Positions 17,375 through 25,794 of a stretch of 64,000 nt of DNA are shown here, piece by piece. Position 1 is the first letter of the stretch, and the number at the start of each line of letters is the position of its first letter. Below the pieces are notes generated by a model, which was given only the letters and a program-made list of their open reading frames with translations, searched no databases and was not told where the DNA came from. Position numbers and translations under genes: made by a program. This DNA comes from Gallionella capsiferriformans ES-2 (lineage in GTDB: Bacteria > Pseudomonadota > Gammaproteobacteria > Burkholderiales > Gallionellaceae), in assembly GCF_000145255.1 (NCBI RefSeq), contig NC_014394.1, positions 2,976,001 through 3,040,000 of the forward strand. The letters run 5' to 3'.

Positions 17375-20300
17375 TTAAATTTTAATGCGCGCTGGAATTA
17401 CCAAACCTATTTTTCTCAGCCTACTTTCTCGCTCAGGCAATAGCAAACCATTTTTACAAGATTGTTTGTTGTTATGCACCCAAATTCCCAAGCGATATCC
17501 ATCACTTGTTTGATATTTTGCCGTGACTTCACAATGGCCCTCATGAGCTAAAAATTCTTCTAAGTATCTAAATCCACGCTCCCATTGTTCAGAAAATACA
17601 CTCCAAATCCAGCCTGGCGTAGATTCAAGCAGTTTTTTTCGGTCTGGGCGCAGACTTTTATATTTTGTTCTTTGCACTGTCACCCATTGACCGAGTCGAT
17701 ATCCATCCGCTGTTTGATAATCTCCAAGAATATTACAATGCCCTTCGCGATCTGCAAATTTCGTCAAATGGTAAAACCCTAGCTCCCACTGCTCAGAAAC
17801 CACCTCCCATAACCAACCGGAAAGCGCCTCAAGTCGTTTTTTTCTCTCGACAGACAATTCTTCCATGAGCATTCGTTGACTCGAAACCCAGACCCCCAAT
17901 CGAAATCCATCATTTGTTTTATACCGTTGTTGAACTTCGCAATTCCCTTCACGCTCTGAGAATTCCGTGAGGTATCGGAAGCCGATTTCCCACTGCTCTG
18001 AAACTGGATCCCAAATCCAGCCGGGAATAGATTCAAGCCTTTCCTTACTCTCGACTGATAAATTATTCTTTTCTGTTCGCTGTTTCGATACCCACTGACC
18101 CAAACGGTACCCATCGCTCGTTTGATAATTCACAGGTAATAGTCTACCCCCCTCGCGCTCAGCGAATTCCGAGAGGTACTGGAAACCAGTTTCCCACTGG
18201 TAAGTACGGACATCCCAAACCCAACCCTGTAATGCCTGAAACCGTTCCTTCCGTATTGTTGTCAAAGCACCGATATTCACTCGCTGATGGTGTATCCAAT
18301 TACCTAATTTGAATCCTCCCACAGTCAAGTAATCCCTAGGCACTCGGCAATGTCCCTCTCGTTCGGAAAATGCTAGCAACTTCCCAAAGAACTCATCCCA
18401 AGATGCTCCAAGACTTTCTATACACTCCGCCGTAATCGACTCTCTTATCGTTTCCAGCGAAACGTCAGGTCCCAGCACTTCGACGCGTTCGCTGAATCGG
18501 CTTTCGTTATAGCCGCCCGTGCGGCCTTTATCTTCGCGCATCTGGCGAATGATGTCGGTCAACACCTCGTCCTGCTCGCGCATCGCGCCAAGCAGATCCC
18601 ATATATCATTGAAGCCTCTGCGTTGTAACGCTTCCTCAATGGACTCATCGGCAGCCTGTTCGACAAATAGCGGCACCATCACATAGCCGAACTGTTTGCC
18701 GGGCGATTTGCGCATGGCGCGACCCGTGGCCTGAACAATATCCACCTTGGATTTGCGCGGCGAGATAAACGCCACCATATCTACGGCGGGGACGTCCACA
18801 CCTTCAGTCAGGCAGCGGGCATTGGAAATGACCGCCTTTTCCGCCTGACGAAACGCCTTCATGTTGTCTTCGCGTCGGGAGGTGGGCATTTCGCCGCTGA
18901 CGTGCAATGTGGAGAAATCCGGCAAATGCTGTCGGATGCCTTCGCCATCACCGGAGGTGAATGAACGCGCGGCGGCGACCGAACCGTGAAAAGTAAAGAT
19001 TCGGCTCACACCGTATTTCTCTACGGCCTTTTGCAAAGCGATTTGCAGTGCAACCTGACGCGCCTTCACCGTATCGCCCGCAACGGTCACTTCACCGTGC
19101 TTGAGCAATTCGTCGTTGACCATTTCGGAGGTGACCACCGAGATCACTACCTTGTAATCGCAGATGATGTCGCGCCTTGCCGCTTCGGCAAAACTCAAGG
19201 TATGAATGACCGGACCATAGACTTCCGGCCTGTCCATCGAATACACCAGCGCGTTGTCGCCTTCCTTGTCCTTCTTACGAACATCGTAATGGCGAGGGGT
19301 AGCGGTAAAAAACAGCCGTTTGCGGATCGGCAGGTTAGCGTCCTCCAGCGCGAAGCTGAAACGCGTTCCCTCGCGACTGGCGGTCTTATGCGCTTCATCA
19401 AAAATCGCCAGATCAAATGGCAACGCCATGCCATCTGCACCGACAGGCATGCCCTCTGCCACGACATGCGCCGACTGATAGGTGGAAAAGACGATCCTGA
19501 TGCCATCGAATGCTTTGTTCAGAAAGCGGCTAACGACGGCACTTTCTGTCGTCACAGGGAAATCGAGATCGGCCTGATGCACGACCAGATTATCCGCCCC
19601 CTTGGCGACAGTTGGATCGGAGCACACGCACATAAAGGTGAAACGCTCCCAGGCGGTTTCCCGCAACCACTCATGCAGCAACTGGCGAACCAGTGCCAGC
19701 GACGGCACTAAAACCAGAATGGCTTTGCATTCGCGTTGCTCGGCAGCCCACAGCGAGACCAGCGACTTGCCCGTGCCGCAGGCCATTACCACGGTGGCGC
19801 GGTCATTTGTCTGCAATCCGTCCGCAATCGCATCCAGCGCTTCCTGCTGGTGTGGCAACGGGTGCTTGCGAGACAGCGTTATCCGCCCGCTATGCAGCCA
19901 TTCCCGCATCGCAGCGAAATCATCGGTATTGAGGCGATCCAGATCGCTACCGCGTATGGGGACAAAACCGCTGCGGTCCTGCATCAGCGCGGGCAGCGTC
20001 TCGCAATTGGTAATCAGCACCCGCTGGCTGACCTGATCGGTCAGGCCCATAAAGGTAGAAAGTTCATCCCAGGTGAGCGCCGTGCGATTGCTGCGAAATT
20101 TGACCTGATAGGCGCGTAACTCGCCATCAACGGTCAGATAAGTTCCGTCCACGCCCATGTCTCGCCCCGTGTCGAGCGAAAGGAGTTTGCGCTGTTCCAG
20201 CGGCACGGCCTCAAACGGCCAGACTTCCTGCGCCTGAGCTATTTTCTGGGTCGCCAGATAGGCTTCGGCAAATATCTCAAACGCGTCGCCGCGTTCCTTG

Positions 20301-20407
20301 TTGCCGGGCAACGCGGAAATTCTGGCTTCGAGTTCGGTGAATAAATTCAGGTTGTCGAACAGTCCGATATTCAGTAAACGACTGGCCGATGAGTGTCTGG
20401 ATGTCAT
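17375..20407 (-). CDS. Mrr-like nuclease / SF2 helicase fusion with five C-terminal HA repeats
   Basis: 1010 residues. The N-terminus (about 35-125) is a PD-(D/E)XK Mrr-like nuclease: GDAFEIFAEAYLA, D87 in GVDG, then QVK at 101-103. The SF2 helicase core follows: Walker A ACGTGKS (K214), DEAH at 337-340, and motif VI QATGRAMR. Residues about 669-1010 are five tandem helicase-associated (HA) units of about 68 residues, each with WExGF..L.EF..REG and Y.T.DGYRLG.WV. The N-terminal half resembles type ISP-like predicted helicases, but HA repeats stand where a methyltransferase would be. It heads the operon with the HEPN and RhuM genes. A defence role is inferred from architecture. Confidence 0.8.
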   Translation of the reverse strand: MTSRHSSASRLLNIGLFDNLNLFTELEARISALPGNKERGDAFEIFAEAYLATQKIAQAQEVWPFEAVPLEQRKLLSLDTGRDMGVDGTYLTVDGELRAYQVKFRSNRTALTWDELSTFMGLTDQVSQRVLITNCETLPALMQDRSGFVPIRGSDLDRLNTDDFAAMREWLHSGRITLSRKHPLPHQQEALDAIADGLQTNDRATVVMACGTGKSLVSLWAAEQRECKAILVLVPSLALVRQLLHEWLRETAWERFTFMCVCSDPTVAKGADNLVVHQADLDFPVTTESAVVSRFLNKAFDGIRIVFSTYQSAHVVAEGMPVGADGMALPFDLAIFDEAHKTASREGTRFSFALEDANLPIRKRLFFTATPRHYDVRKKDKEGDNALVYSMDRPEVYGPVIHTLSFAEAARRDIICDYKVVISVVTSEMVNDELLKHGEVTVAGDTVKARQVALQIALQKAVEKYGVSRIFTFHGSVAAARSFTSGDGEGIRQHLPDFSTLHVSGEMPTSRREDNMKAFRQAEKAVISNARCLTEGVDVPAVDMVAFISPRKSKVDIVQATGRAMRKSPGKQFGYVMVPLFVEQAADESIEEALQRRGFNDIWDLLGAMREQDEVLTDIIRQMREDKGRTGGYNESRFSERVEVLGPDVSLETIRESITAECIESLGASWDEFFGKLLAFSEREGHCRVPRDYLTVGGFKLGNWIHHQRVNIGALTTIRKERFQALQGWVWDVRTYQWETGFQYLSEFAEREGGRLLPVNYQTSDGYRLGQWVSKQRTEKNNLSVESKERLESIPGWIWDPVSEQWEIGFRYLTEFSEREGNCEVQQRYKTNDGFRLGVWVSSQRMLMEELSVERKKRLEALSGWLWEVVSEQWELGFYHLTKFADREGHCNILGDYQTADGYRLGQWVTVQRTKYKSLRPDRKKLLESTPGWIWSVFSEQWERGFRYLEEFLAHEGHCEVTAKYQTSDGYRLGIWVHNNKQSCKNGLLLPERESRLRKIGLVIPARIKI

Positions 20408-20434
20408 ATTTTATGAGGTGTATTGGACGCGCGC

Positions 20435-20554
20435 TTACTCAAAAAAATGTCGCTGGAGGAAGCCGAAAATCAACAGAAATGGCAGGATGACCAAGACAAT
20501 CAGCCAGAATCTGGCGAAGAGCTGGTTGGCTGCTGCAATCAGTCGTTCGAGCAT
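20435..20554 (-). CDS. Small single-span membrane protein, 39 residues
   Basis: On the minus strand ATG at 20554 to TAA at 20437-20435. It begins MLERLIAAANQLFARFWLIV and continues with a strongly hydrophobic stretch (LVILPFLLIFGFL) before a polar end QRHFFE. It ends 27 bases before the helicase ATG on the same strand, in an otherwise empty 310-base gap. Only a weak purine-rich ribosome site is visible. The amphipathic start plus one membrane helix resembles small toxins or membrane anchors. Probably real given its position, but too short to be sure. Confidence 0.4.
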   Translation of the reverse strand: MLERLIAAANQLFARFWLIVLVILPFLLIFGFLQRHFFE

Positions 20555-20717
20555 ACTCGTCTGGTAATGCAGTATCCCGAAAATCTCATTGCTCGCCCCT
20601 GGAAATTATTGTTTTGAGATTGTCGTTCATAGACCAGTAATAAATCCAGTCTATTTTTTACAGGTACCTCGGACGAGAAGGTAAATCAGACTCCCGGTCT
20701 GCTTATCAACTCTCGGC

Positions 20718-21590
20718 CTAATATGAACTCCATTTGAACGAATAGCTCAGGGTGCCATCGTCCAGTTTCTCATAAAATATTTGTGCATTGCCTTCATCGC
20801 CCCAGCAATAGGGATACTCCGAACCAATAGACCACAACATTTGTGGCATATCAGCAGCGCTATACTGAATGTCATAAAATGTTCCGCCCACATGATATCC
20901 ACTCGGATCAAATAGTGAACCTAGCCCATTCACCAGCTCAATGTACCGATCTTCTAATCGGCAAATTCGCTTCGCTTTTGAATATAAGGCCTTATCCAAC
21001 GGGCTAATCTGCTCAATTTCATAGCGATTGATCAGCGGCTCGCCATTAAATAAACTTTGAGAGGTAAAGTACAAATCGCCATAACCTGAAACAGTCCATG
21101 CTTCATCATCTGTCAGCCAGTAGGTAGGAATAATGAAGTTTTTGTTGCCAGCTATTTGATTGAGCAGAGGATGCCCATGAATAAGATACTTTTCCTGCAC
21201 ATCACGTCTGGGGATGAGGCGGAGATAGAACTTCGATACATCCTCCTGATCTCCCCATACCTGTAACATTCCAGTGCCATACTCCGCTTGCATGACTCTG
21301 CTGCATTCCGTTAAATTTATTTGCACACAAGGCAGCATATACAAGCCGTTGCTGTTAACCGGCCATGGGTGTTTTTCAGAAGCGAACAGTGGACCGCTTA
21401 AAATATCGCCACATCTATCCAGCTTATCTAATGGCACTCGACTCACAAAAGGTCGTCTTGCCCAACCGGCACGGAGGAAAAGAAGGTCTAATCGGTCAAC
21501 ATCCCATTGATCCAAATAGTCAGCAGCCTCGGCTTTAATTTTCAGCCAAGCCCTGTGGGCATCATTAAATTTTTTTGGATTGAGCGGCAT
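20718..21590 (-). CDS. DUF1963 (YwqG-like) protein
   Basis: 290 residues, cytoplasmic, acidic and aromatic-rich. The pattern LPCVQINLTEC, then GTGMLQVWGDQED, and the C-terminal GDEGNAQIFYEKLDDGTLSY fits the DUF1963/YwqG fold, whose members are common beside secreted toxins and in accessory islands but have no settled function. The ATG at 21590 is the only upstream start. It is on the same strand as, and upstream of, the helicase operon but separated by about 160 bases from the small membrane ORF, so co-transcription is uncertain. Confidence 0.6.
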   Translation of the reverse strand: MPLNPKKFNDAHRAWLKIKAEAADYLDQWDVDRLDLLFLRAGWARRPFVSRVPLDKLDRCGDILSGPLFASEKHPWPVNSNGLYMLPCVQINLTECSRVMQAEYGTGMLQVWGDQEDVSKFYLRLIPRRDVQEKYLIHGHPLLNQIAGNKNFIIPTYWLTDDEAWTVSGYGDLYFTSQSLFNGEPLINRYEIEQISPLDKALYSKAKRICRLEDRYIELVNGLGSLFDPSGYHVGGTFYDIQYSAADMPQMLWSIGSEYPYCWGDEGNAQIFYEKLDDGTLSYSFKWSSY

Positions 21591-21849
21591 TAGCGAATCC
21601 CCATTGAAATTTTAAAAATACTCATAAGACAATGCCGGTGTCCAAACGTGATATCCGGCTCTTGAGATTGATGCGCAGCCTGCGAATCCAGGATACTCGC
21701 AAGATTCTGAGGCTAGAGAAACTCATAAAACAATTTCCGCACGACCATGGAGATGAATAATCCAACAGCTACCGTGATACTGTGACCATCTGGCACCTAT
21801 CTTCCATAAGCGCGGAATCATAAGTAGCTAGATAAAACCCTCTGCTCTG

Positions 21850-22758
21850 TTAAAGAGGTCTTCTAGACAATATATCCCCGGTTTCAACCACGTAGAAAAT
21901 TATCTCGGCATCATCCATGTGCAGCTCTCGGTCATAGATGTCTCTATTCGTGCGATTGCTGCTTGTAGGCGGAGCTGTACCTCTTCCGTATATCTGTAAA
22001 TAGGGAGTGTGCAATTTCCCAACAAATAACATTCCAATGTTTAATCCCTTGTACTCTTGCGCCTGAGAACGCGGCATTGGTAAAACATACCTGAGCGTCT
22101 TCACTTCGCCATAGGAAAGTTTTTCGGCATAGCCAATCTTTTCCTTCAATTTATCCTGATTTCTTTCAGTGAAAAGTATGTGGTATCTATTGACTTTTTG
22201 TACATCCACATTAAACCGTTCCCCATATCCATTTTGGGCAACATATGAACCTGTATTGATTGTTCCAGTGTGAATATGGATGCTCAGATTTTTGTTAAAA
22301 GTATATGATCTTGTCGCGAATCCGTCGTCATCTTCAAAATAAAAATTGTAGGCCTGAGACTCAGCATCATATTGGCTCGTTAAGCTAATTTTGATTGCAT
22401 ATTTTGATAATGCATCGATCGGCAATATCATTTGGGGACCATCGCGTAATATTCTCTGATTCCACTCTTCCATGGTTTCATACTCATCTTTATAAAAGTG
22501 ATTCTTTATTAAAGATTTATGCAATCCAGACTCAAATTCACCAATCTCTAAACCAATATAATTTGCAGGCAGTTTTTGGAGGCTTGCGTCGAATGGAGTC
22601 GGAGTCCAAATTGACTCAGATTTTGGTTTTTCCCCATTGATTGACTCAGATTTTGGTTTCTCCCCATTGTTGGTTTTATTTTTTACTTCCTTCGCACTGG
22701 TAGTAAGCGGCAGAAACAACGCCACTAGTAAAATAGTGGCAACAATTTTTTTACTCAT
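21850..22758 (-). CDS. Secreted hypothetical protein with a duplicated decapeptide
   Basis: 302 residues. The start MSKKIVATILLVALFLPLTT then SAKE is a standard Sec signal peptide with cleavage near SAKEV, so the product is periplasmic or outer-membrane associated. After it comes a Lys/Glu-rich linker with the decapeptide NGEKPKSESI twice in tandem, then a soluble region of about 240 residues that I do not recognise. Codon usage and AT content fit the accessory island. It is alone on its strand, with 259 bases to the next gene downstream and over 900 bases of empty DNA upstream. Confidence 0.65.
   Translation of the reverse strand: MSKKIVATILLVALFLPLTTSAKEVKNKTNNGEKPKSESINGEKPKSESIWTPTPFDASLQKLPANYIGLEIGEFESGLHKSLIKNHFYKDEYETMEEWNQRILRDGPQMILPIDALSKYAIKISLTSQYDAESQAYNFYFEDDDGFATRSYTFNKNLSIHIHTGTINTGSYVAQNGYGERFNVDVQKVNRYHILFTERNQDKLKEKIGYAEKLSYGEVKTLRYVLPMPRSQAQEYKGLNIGMLFVGKLHTPYLQIYGRGTAPPTSSNRTNRDIYDRELHMDDAEIIFYVVETGDILSRRPL
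22611..22670. repeat. 30-bp direct tandem duplication inside the secreted-protein gene
   Basis: Bases 22611-22640 and 22641-22670 match at 28 of 30 positions (unit begins TTGACTCAGATTTTGGTTT). Thirty is a multiple of three, so the frame is kept, and the unit encodes the decapeptide repeated in the linker after the signal peptide. It is a recent-looking slippage product. Confidence 0.85.
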
Positions 22759-23675
22759 ATAGAACCCTTAAATTTGAGAAAAATATACCTCAGAATGCTA
22801 CACCTTTTGAAACTTTAACATATCCCAAAATGATACGACTCAAATTTACACAAGAAGTGTATTGATATGGAGGAACGATTATCTGCTGTCCATCCAGATT
22901 ACAAAGGACACACAACGTGCTGGTTACTAGCCGCCCATTTTCAACATCGAATGACTGCTGATGGGACTCAACCGCTGAACGGTTTAGATGATAAACCGAC
23001 TGAAACCTGCCCTTGAAAATTTTTCTCGGTTCAAAATTTAGCCTGCCGGATTACTGATCGTCGCGTCGAATTATTGCCGATACACAACAGGGATTCACTA
23101 TCGAAATAATAAGGAAAGCGCTTACCAAAGGTTATCAGTTAAGCACCCACATAGATATTGGAAAATTCTTAGAGACGAGCTTATTTTCTCGTTTTTATTG
23201 AAGCACCTCTGGCCGCCAGATTACAACCTCGAACGACTGCAATTGGCACATTGTCGCCTATCGTCACTGTCGGCTTTGGAGTGATTAAACATGTGATCCA
23301 TTCAGCATTTACAATCACGTAACTGCATGACAATCGATAATTTCAATTAACTTTAAAAATTTCTAGTTTACGATCAATAGATTCGCATCTAACAGCCTGT
23401 CATCATAGTGACAGTTTCGTTGAATATATCAGCGTACTCCGTTGCAATTTAGCAGCTTATACACGAAATAGATATTAGCTTATTGGGGGGGGTGATAAGT
23501 TAGCGGTGCCTTAGTCTGTGCCATGCACTGCACAAGTTGGTTTGATTATTAAATCGATCAGTCAAAAAAAGATTGGGCAGCTCGCGGTTGCATTTAATTT
23601 TTTGTTCATATTTGCTTAACCCTCCCGCAATACACCCCCCTTAAGCTGTTCGTATCTACCCGACGGAGAACGACC
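22759..23675. other. Long intergenic region without a convincing gene
   Basis: About 917 bases with frequent stops in all frames. Two diverged copies of a segment of about 40 bases occur, at 22927-22965 (starts CTAGCCGCC, contains TCGAATGACTGC) and 23209-23248 (starts CTGGCCGCC, contains TCGAACGACTGC), suggesting decayed repeated DNA. A run of eight G lies at about 23485-23492. The right end must hold the promoter of the acyltransferase gene at 23676, but I cannot fix a -35/-10 pair with confidence. Confidence 0.6.
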
Positions 23676-24434
23676 ATGCTAGATCTGATTCGCCAGCCCG
23701 CTGCAAACCCTGTACGCCGCTTAAGTTGCGATTTGGCAACGACCCATACCCAGATGCAGGAAGCCCAGCGCATTCGCTATCAGGTCTTCGGCGAGGAAAT
23801 GGGCGCAAAATTGCCGAGTGCGGCGACAGGCCTTGATGTGGATCGTTTCGATATGTATTGCGATCACCTCTTGGTACGCGACCAGAATAGCAACAAAGTT
23901 GTCGGCACCTACCGTATTTTGCCGCCCGAACAGGCGCGCATGGCCGGTGGATACTATTCTGAAACTGAATTCGATATGAGCAAACTGGCCAGCCTACGCG
24001 CAAATATGGCGGAAGTTGGACGCTCCTGCGTCGATGCCGATTACCGCGACGGCGCAACCATCACCCAGCTGTGGAGCGGCCTGGCAGACTACATCACGAA
24101 GCACGGCCATGAATATTTGATCGGCTGCGCCAGCATGAGCATGTCCGATGGCGGGCATTACGCCGCCAGCGTGTTCAACAAGGTGCATAAACTGCATGCC
24201 GCACCGGACGAATATACCGTCACCCCGCATAACCGCCTGCCGCTCGAATCACTCAATGGCGAAATGGAAGTCATCATTCCTCCGCTGATCAAAGGCTATC
24301 TGCGCATGGGCGCCTATATCGCGGGGGAACCGGCCTGGGATCCGGAATTTAATTGCGCCGATCTGTTTATCCTGCTGCCGGTCTCTCGCATCACTGCGCG
24401 CTTTAGCAAACACTTCATGCGCAAAGCCTCGTAA
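23676..24434 (+). CDS. GNAT-fold N-acyltransferase, OlsB-like (ornithine lipid synthesis)
   Basis: 252 residues with GGAG ahead of the ATG. The acyltransferase_5/OlsB pattern is visible: EAQRIRYQVFGEEMG, the DxxDxxC block DRFDMYCDHLLV, then VGTYRILPPEQA and EVGRSCVDADYRDG. OlsB transfers a 3-hydroxyacyl group from ACP to ornithine, the first step of phosphorus-free ornithine lipids; related proteins act in other N-acylations, so the substrate is not certain. The second-step enzyme (OlsA, PlsC-like) could be the gene at 13497. Cytoplasmic or peripheral. dgkA follows, perhaps in one transcript. Confidence 0.75.
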   Translation: MLDLIRQPAANPVRRLSCDLATTHTQMQEAQRIRYQVFGEEMGAKLPSAATGLDVDRFDMYCDHLLVRDQNSNKVVGTYRILPPEQARMAGGYYSETEFDMSKLASLRANMAEVGRSCVDADYRDGATITQLWSGLADYITKHGHEYLIGCASMSMSDGGHYAASVFNKVHKLHAAPDEYTVTPHNRLPLESLNGEMEVIIPPLIKGYLRMGAYIAGEPAWDPEFNCADLFILLPVSRITARFSKHFMRKAS

Positions 24435-24522
24435 TACCGTCTGATTGCAGCTTTTTTTGATGCAGACATTTTGTTGTCATGTTTTTACGCCATAATCGCT
24501 CCCTTTACTTCTGGAGTGCTTT

Positions 24523-24891
24523 ATGGAGAGCCCTTACAAAGGAAAAACCGGTTTAAGACGTCTGCTCAATGCGTTCGGTTATTCCCTCGCCGGTTTTCGC
24601 GCCGCCTACAAGCACGAGGATGCGTTTCGTCAGGAAGCGCTGCTGGCCGCTATCCTGATTCCATTGGCGTTCTGGCTGCCGGTCAGCATGACGGGACGTG
24701 CACTGATGATAGGCAGCGTGCTGCTGGTGATTATCGTCGAACTGCTGAATTCGGCCATCGAAGCCACGGTCGATCGTATTTCGCTCGACAGCCACGATCT
24801 GGCCAAACGCGCCAAGGATATCGGCAGCGCGGCAGTCCTCGTCAGTCTGGTTAATGCAACGGTGATCTGGGTGCTGGTTTTACTGGCTTAA
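24523..24891 (+). CDS. dgkA: Diacylglycerol kinase, small membrane type
   Basis: 122 residues, the usual length. Three membrane helices and the DgkA signature (VELLNSAIEATVDRIS then LAKRAKDIGSAAV) are present, including the catalytic Glu and the Asn-Ser pair. It phosphorylates diacylglycerol to phosphatidate, recycling lipid left over from envelope glycan modification. A ribosome site (CTGGAG) lies upstream. It converges with the thioredoxin-like gene. Confidence 0.95.
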   Translation: MESPYKGKTGLRRLLNAFGYSLAGFRAAYKHEDAFRQEALLAAILIPLAFWLPVSMTGRALMIGSVLLVIIVELLNSAIEATVDRISLDSHDLAKRAKDIGSAAVLVSLVNATVIWVLVLLA

Positions 24892-24900
24892 AGTCATGTG

Positions 24901-25386
24901 TTACAGGCCTGCCAGCCAACGCCTGATGATCAGTCCGGCCTGCGTGGTATAGCCTACCTCAACAAAACTTATCGTCCCGTCCGGTGCGATGATGAAACTG
25001 GCCGGAACGGCATGCACACCCCATGCACGGGAAATGCTGCCATCGGGATCATTCACCACCGGAAAATCAATGCCCTGCTCACGCATATGAGCCGCAACCT
25101 GTGCTGGTGATCCGCTCTGCATCGCAACGGTGATCACATTGGGATCCTCATGCGCGAGCGCTGCAATGGAACTCTGTTCAGCACGACAAACGGAACACCA
25201 GCTCGCCCAAAAATGCACCAAAACAGGATGTTCGGGATGTGCCGGCAAATGGTACGGCTGACCTGCAACCGTAACGCCCTGCAAACCGGGTGCCGCACCG
25301 CTTACCATATCGCGCTGCTGCCAGAGACGAATGCCCGCAATCAGCACCACAAACAGCAACAGATTGAGGGCGCGCTTATTCACCAT
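24901..25386 (-). CDS. TlpA/DsbE-like membrane-anchored thioredoxin
   Basis: 161 residues from the ATG at 25386; the open frame extends to 25446, but that part overlaps hslR, and MVNKRALNLLLFVVLIAGI gives a proper N-terminal anchor. The thioredoxin active site is WASWCSVC (CxxC), followed by the cis-Pro region AVPASFII. Such proteins reduce disulfides in the periplasm, for example in cytochrome c maturation. It overlaps the end of hslR by 11 bases and is the last gene of the mre-rlpA-hslR series on this strand. Confidence 0.85.
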   Translation of the reverse strand: MVNKRALNLLLFVVLIAGIRLWQQRDMVSGAAPGLQGVTVAGQPYHLPAHPEHPVLVHFWASWCSVCRAEQSSIAALAHEDPNVITVAMQSGSPAQVAAHMREQGIDFPVVNDPDGSISRAWGVHAVPASFIIAPDGTISFVEVGYTTQAGLIIRRWLAGL

Positions 25387-25765
25387 TTCTGAATTTTTCG
25401 ATCTCGCGCCGGTCTTTTTTGGTGGGACGATACTTGAAGACAGCAATCTCGGGTTGCATTCTGTGCTGTTCGGCCATCAAAGCGCGACGCGCGGCACTTT
25501 CATCGGACTCCCGATATAACTGATGTGCAACCGGCGCCGGCCCGCGTTTATCCGAAAGCGCCAGCACCTCGATATCGAATTTAGCCTGGCCAAAATGCAA
25601 AACGATATGATCGCCTGTCGCAATGGTTTTGGCCGGTTTAACACGTACCCCATCCATCAGCACACGGCCATTTTCAATCGCATGCAGTGCCAGCGAGCGC
25701 GTTTTATAAAATCGTGCCGCCCACAGCCATTTGTCGATACGCAGTTTTTTGGTAGTGTCGCTCAT
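25376..25765 (-). CDS. hslR: Hsp15, S4-domain ribosome-associated heat-shock protein
   Basis: 129 residues from the ATG at 25765; the frame runs upstream to 25789 through heptamer-repeat DNA, which is less likely coding. The S4 RNA-binding domain is at the N-terminus (LRIDKWLWAARFYKTRSLA, then VLMDGVRVKPAK). The basic C-terminal tail (RPTKKDRREIEKF) is typical. Hsp15 binds 50S subunits carrying stalled nascent chains and helps recycle them. It lies 27 bases after rlpA. Confidence 0.9.
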   Translation of the reverse strand: MSDTTKKLRIDKWLWAARFYKTRSLALHAIENGRVLMDGVRVKPAKTIATGDHIVLHFGQAKFDIEVLALSDKRGPAPVAHQLYRESDESAARRALMAEQHRMQPEIAVFKYRPTKKDRREIEKFRNGE

Positions 25766-25770
25766 GATTT

Positions 25771-25794
25771 TCGACTTACCACTTGCCACTTTTA
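25771..25794. repeat. Heptanucleotide repeats between rlpA and hslR
   Basis: On the minus strand three units AGTGGCA, AGTGGTA, AGTCGAA lie between the rlpA stop and the hslR ATG. They belong to the AGTGGTG heptamer family seen elsewhere in the window. Confidence 0.6.

Noticed and set aside
18986..19711. A 241-codon open frame antisense to the Mrr-helicase gene
   Set aside because: It has no recognisable domain, and the helicase motifs on the other strand are unmistakable. It is a codon-bias shadow.
21723..21821. A 32-codon minus-strand ORF between the DUF1963 gene and the secreted-protein gene
   Set aside because: Only Trp/His content is suggestive; there is no ribosome site and no family, so it may be a gene fragment but cannot be supported.
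22867..23016. A 49-codon ORF starting ATGGAGGAACG
   Set aside because: No clear ribosome site or hydrophobic or conserved pattern; it overlaps one copy of the decayed 40-bp repeat.
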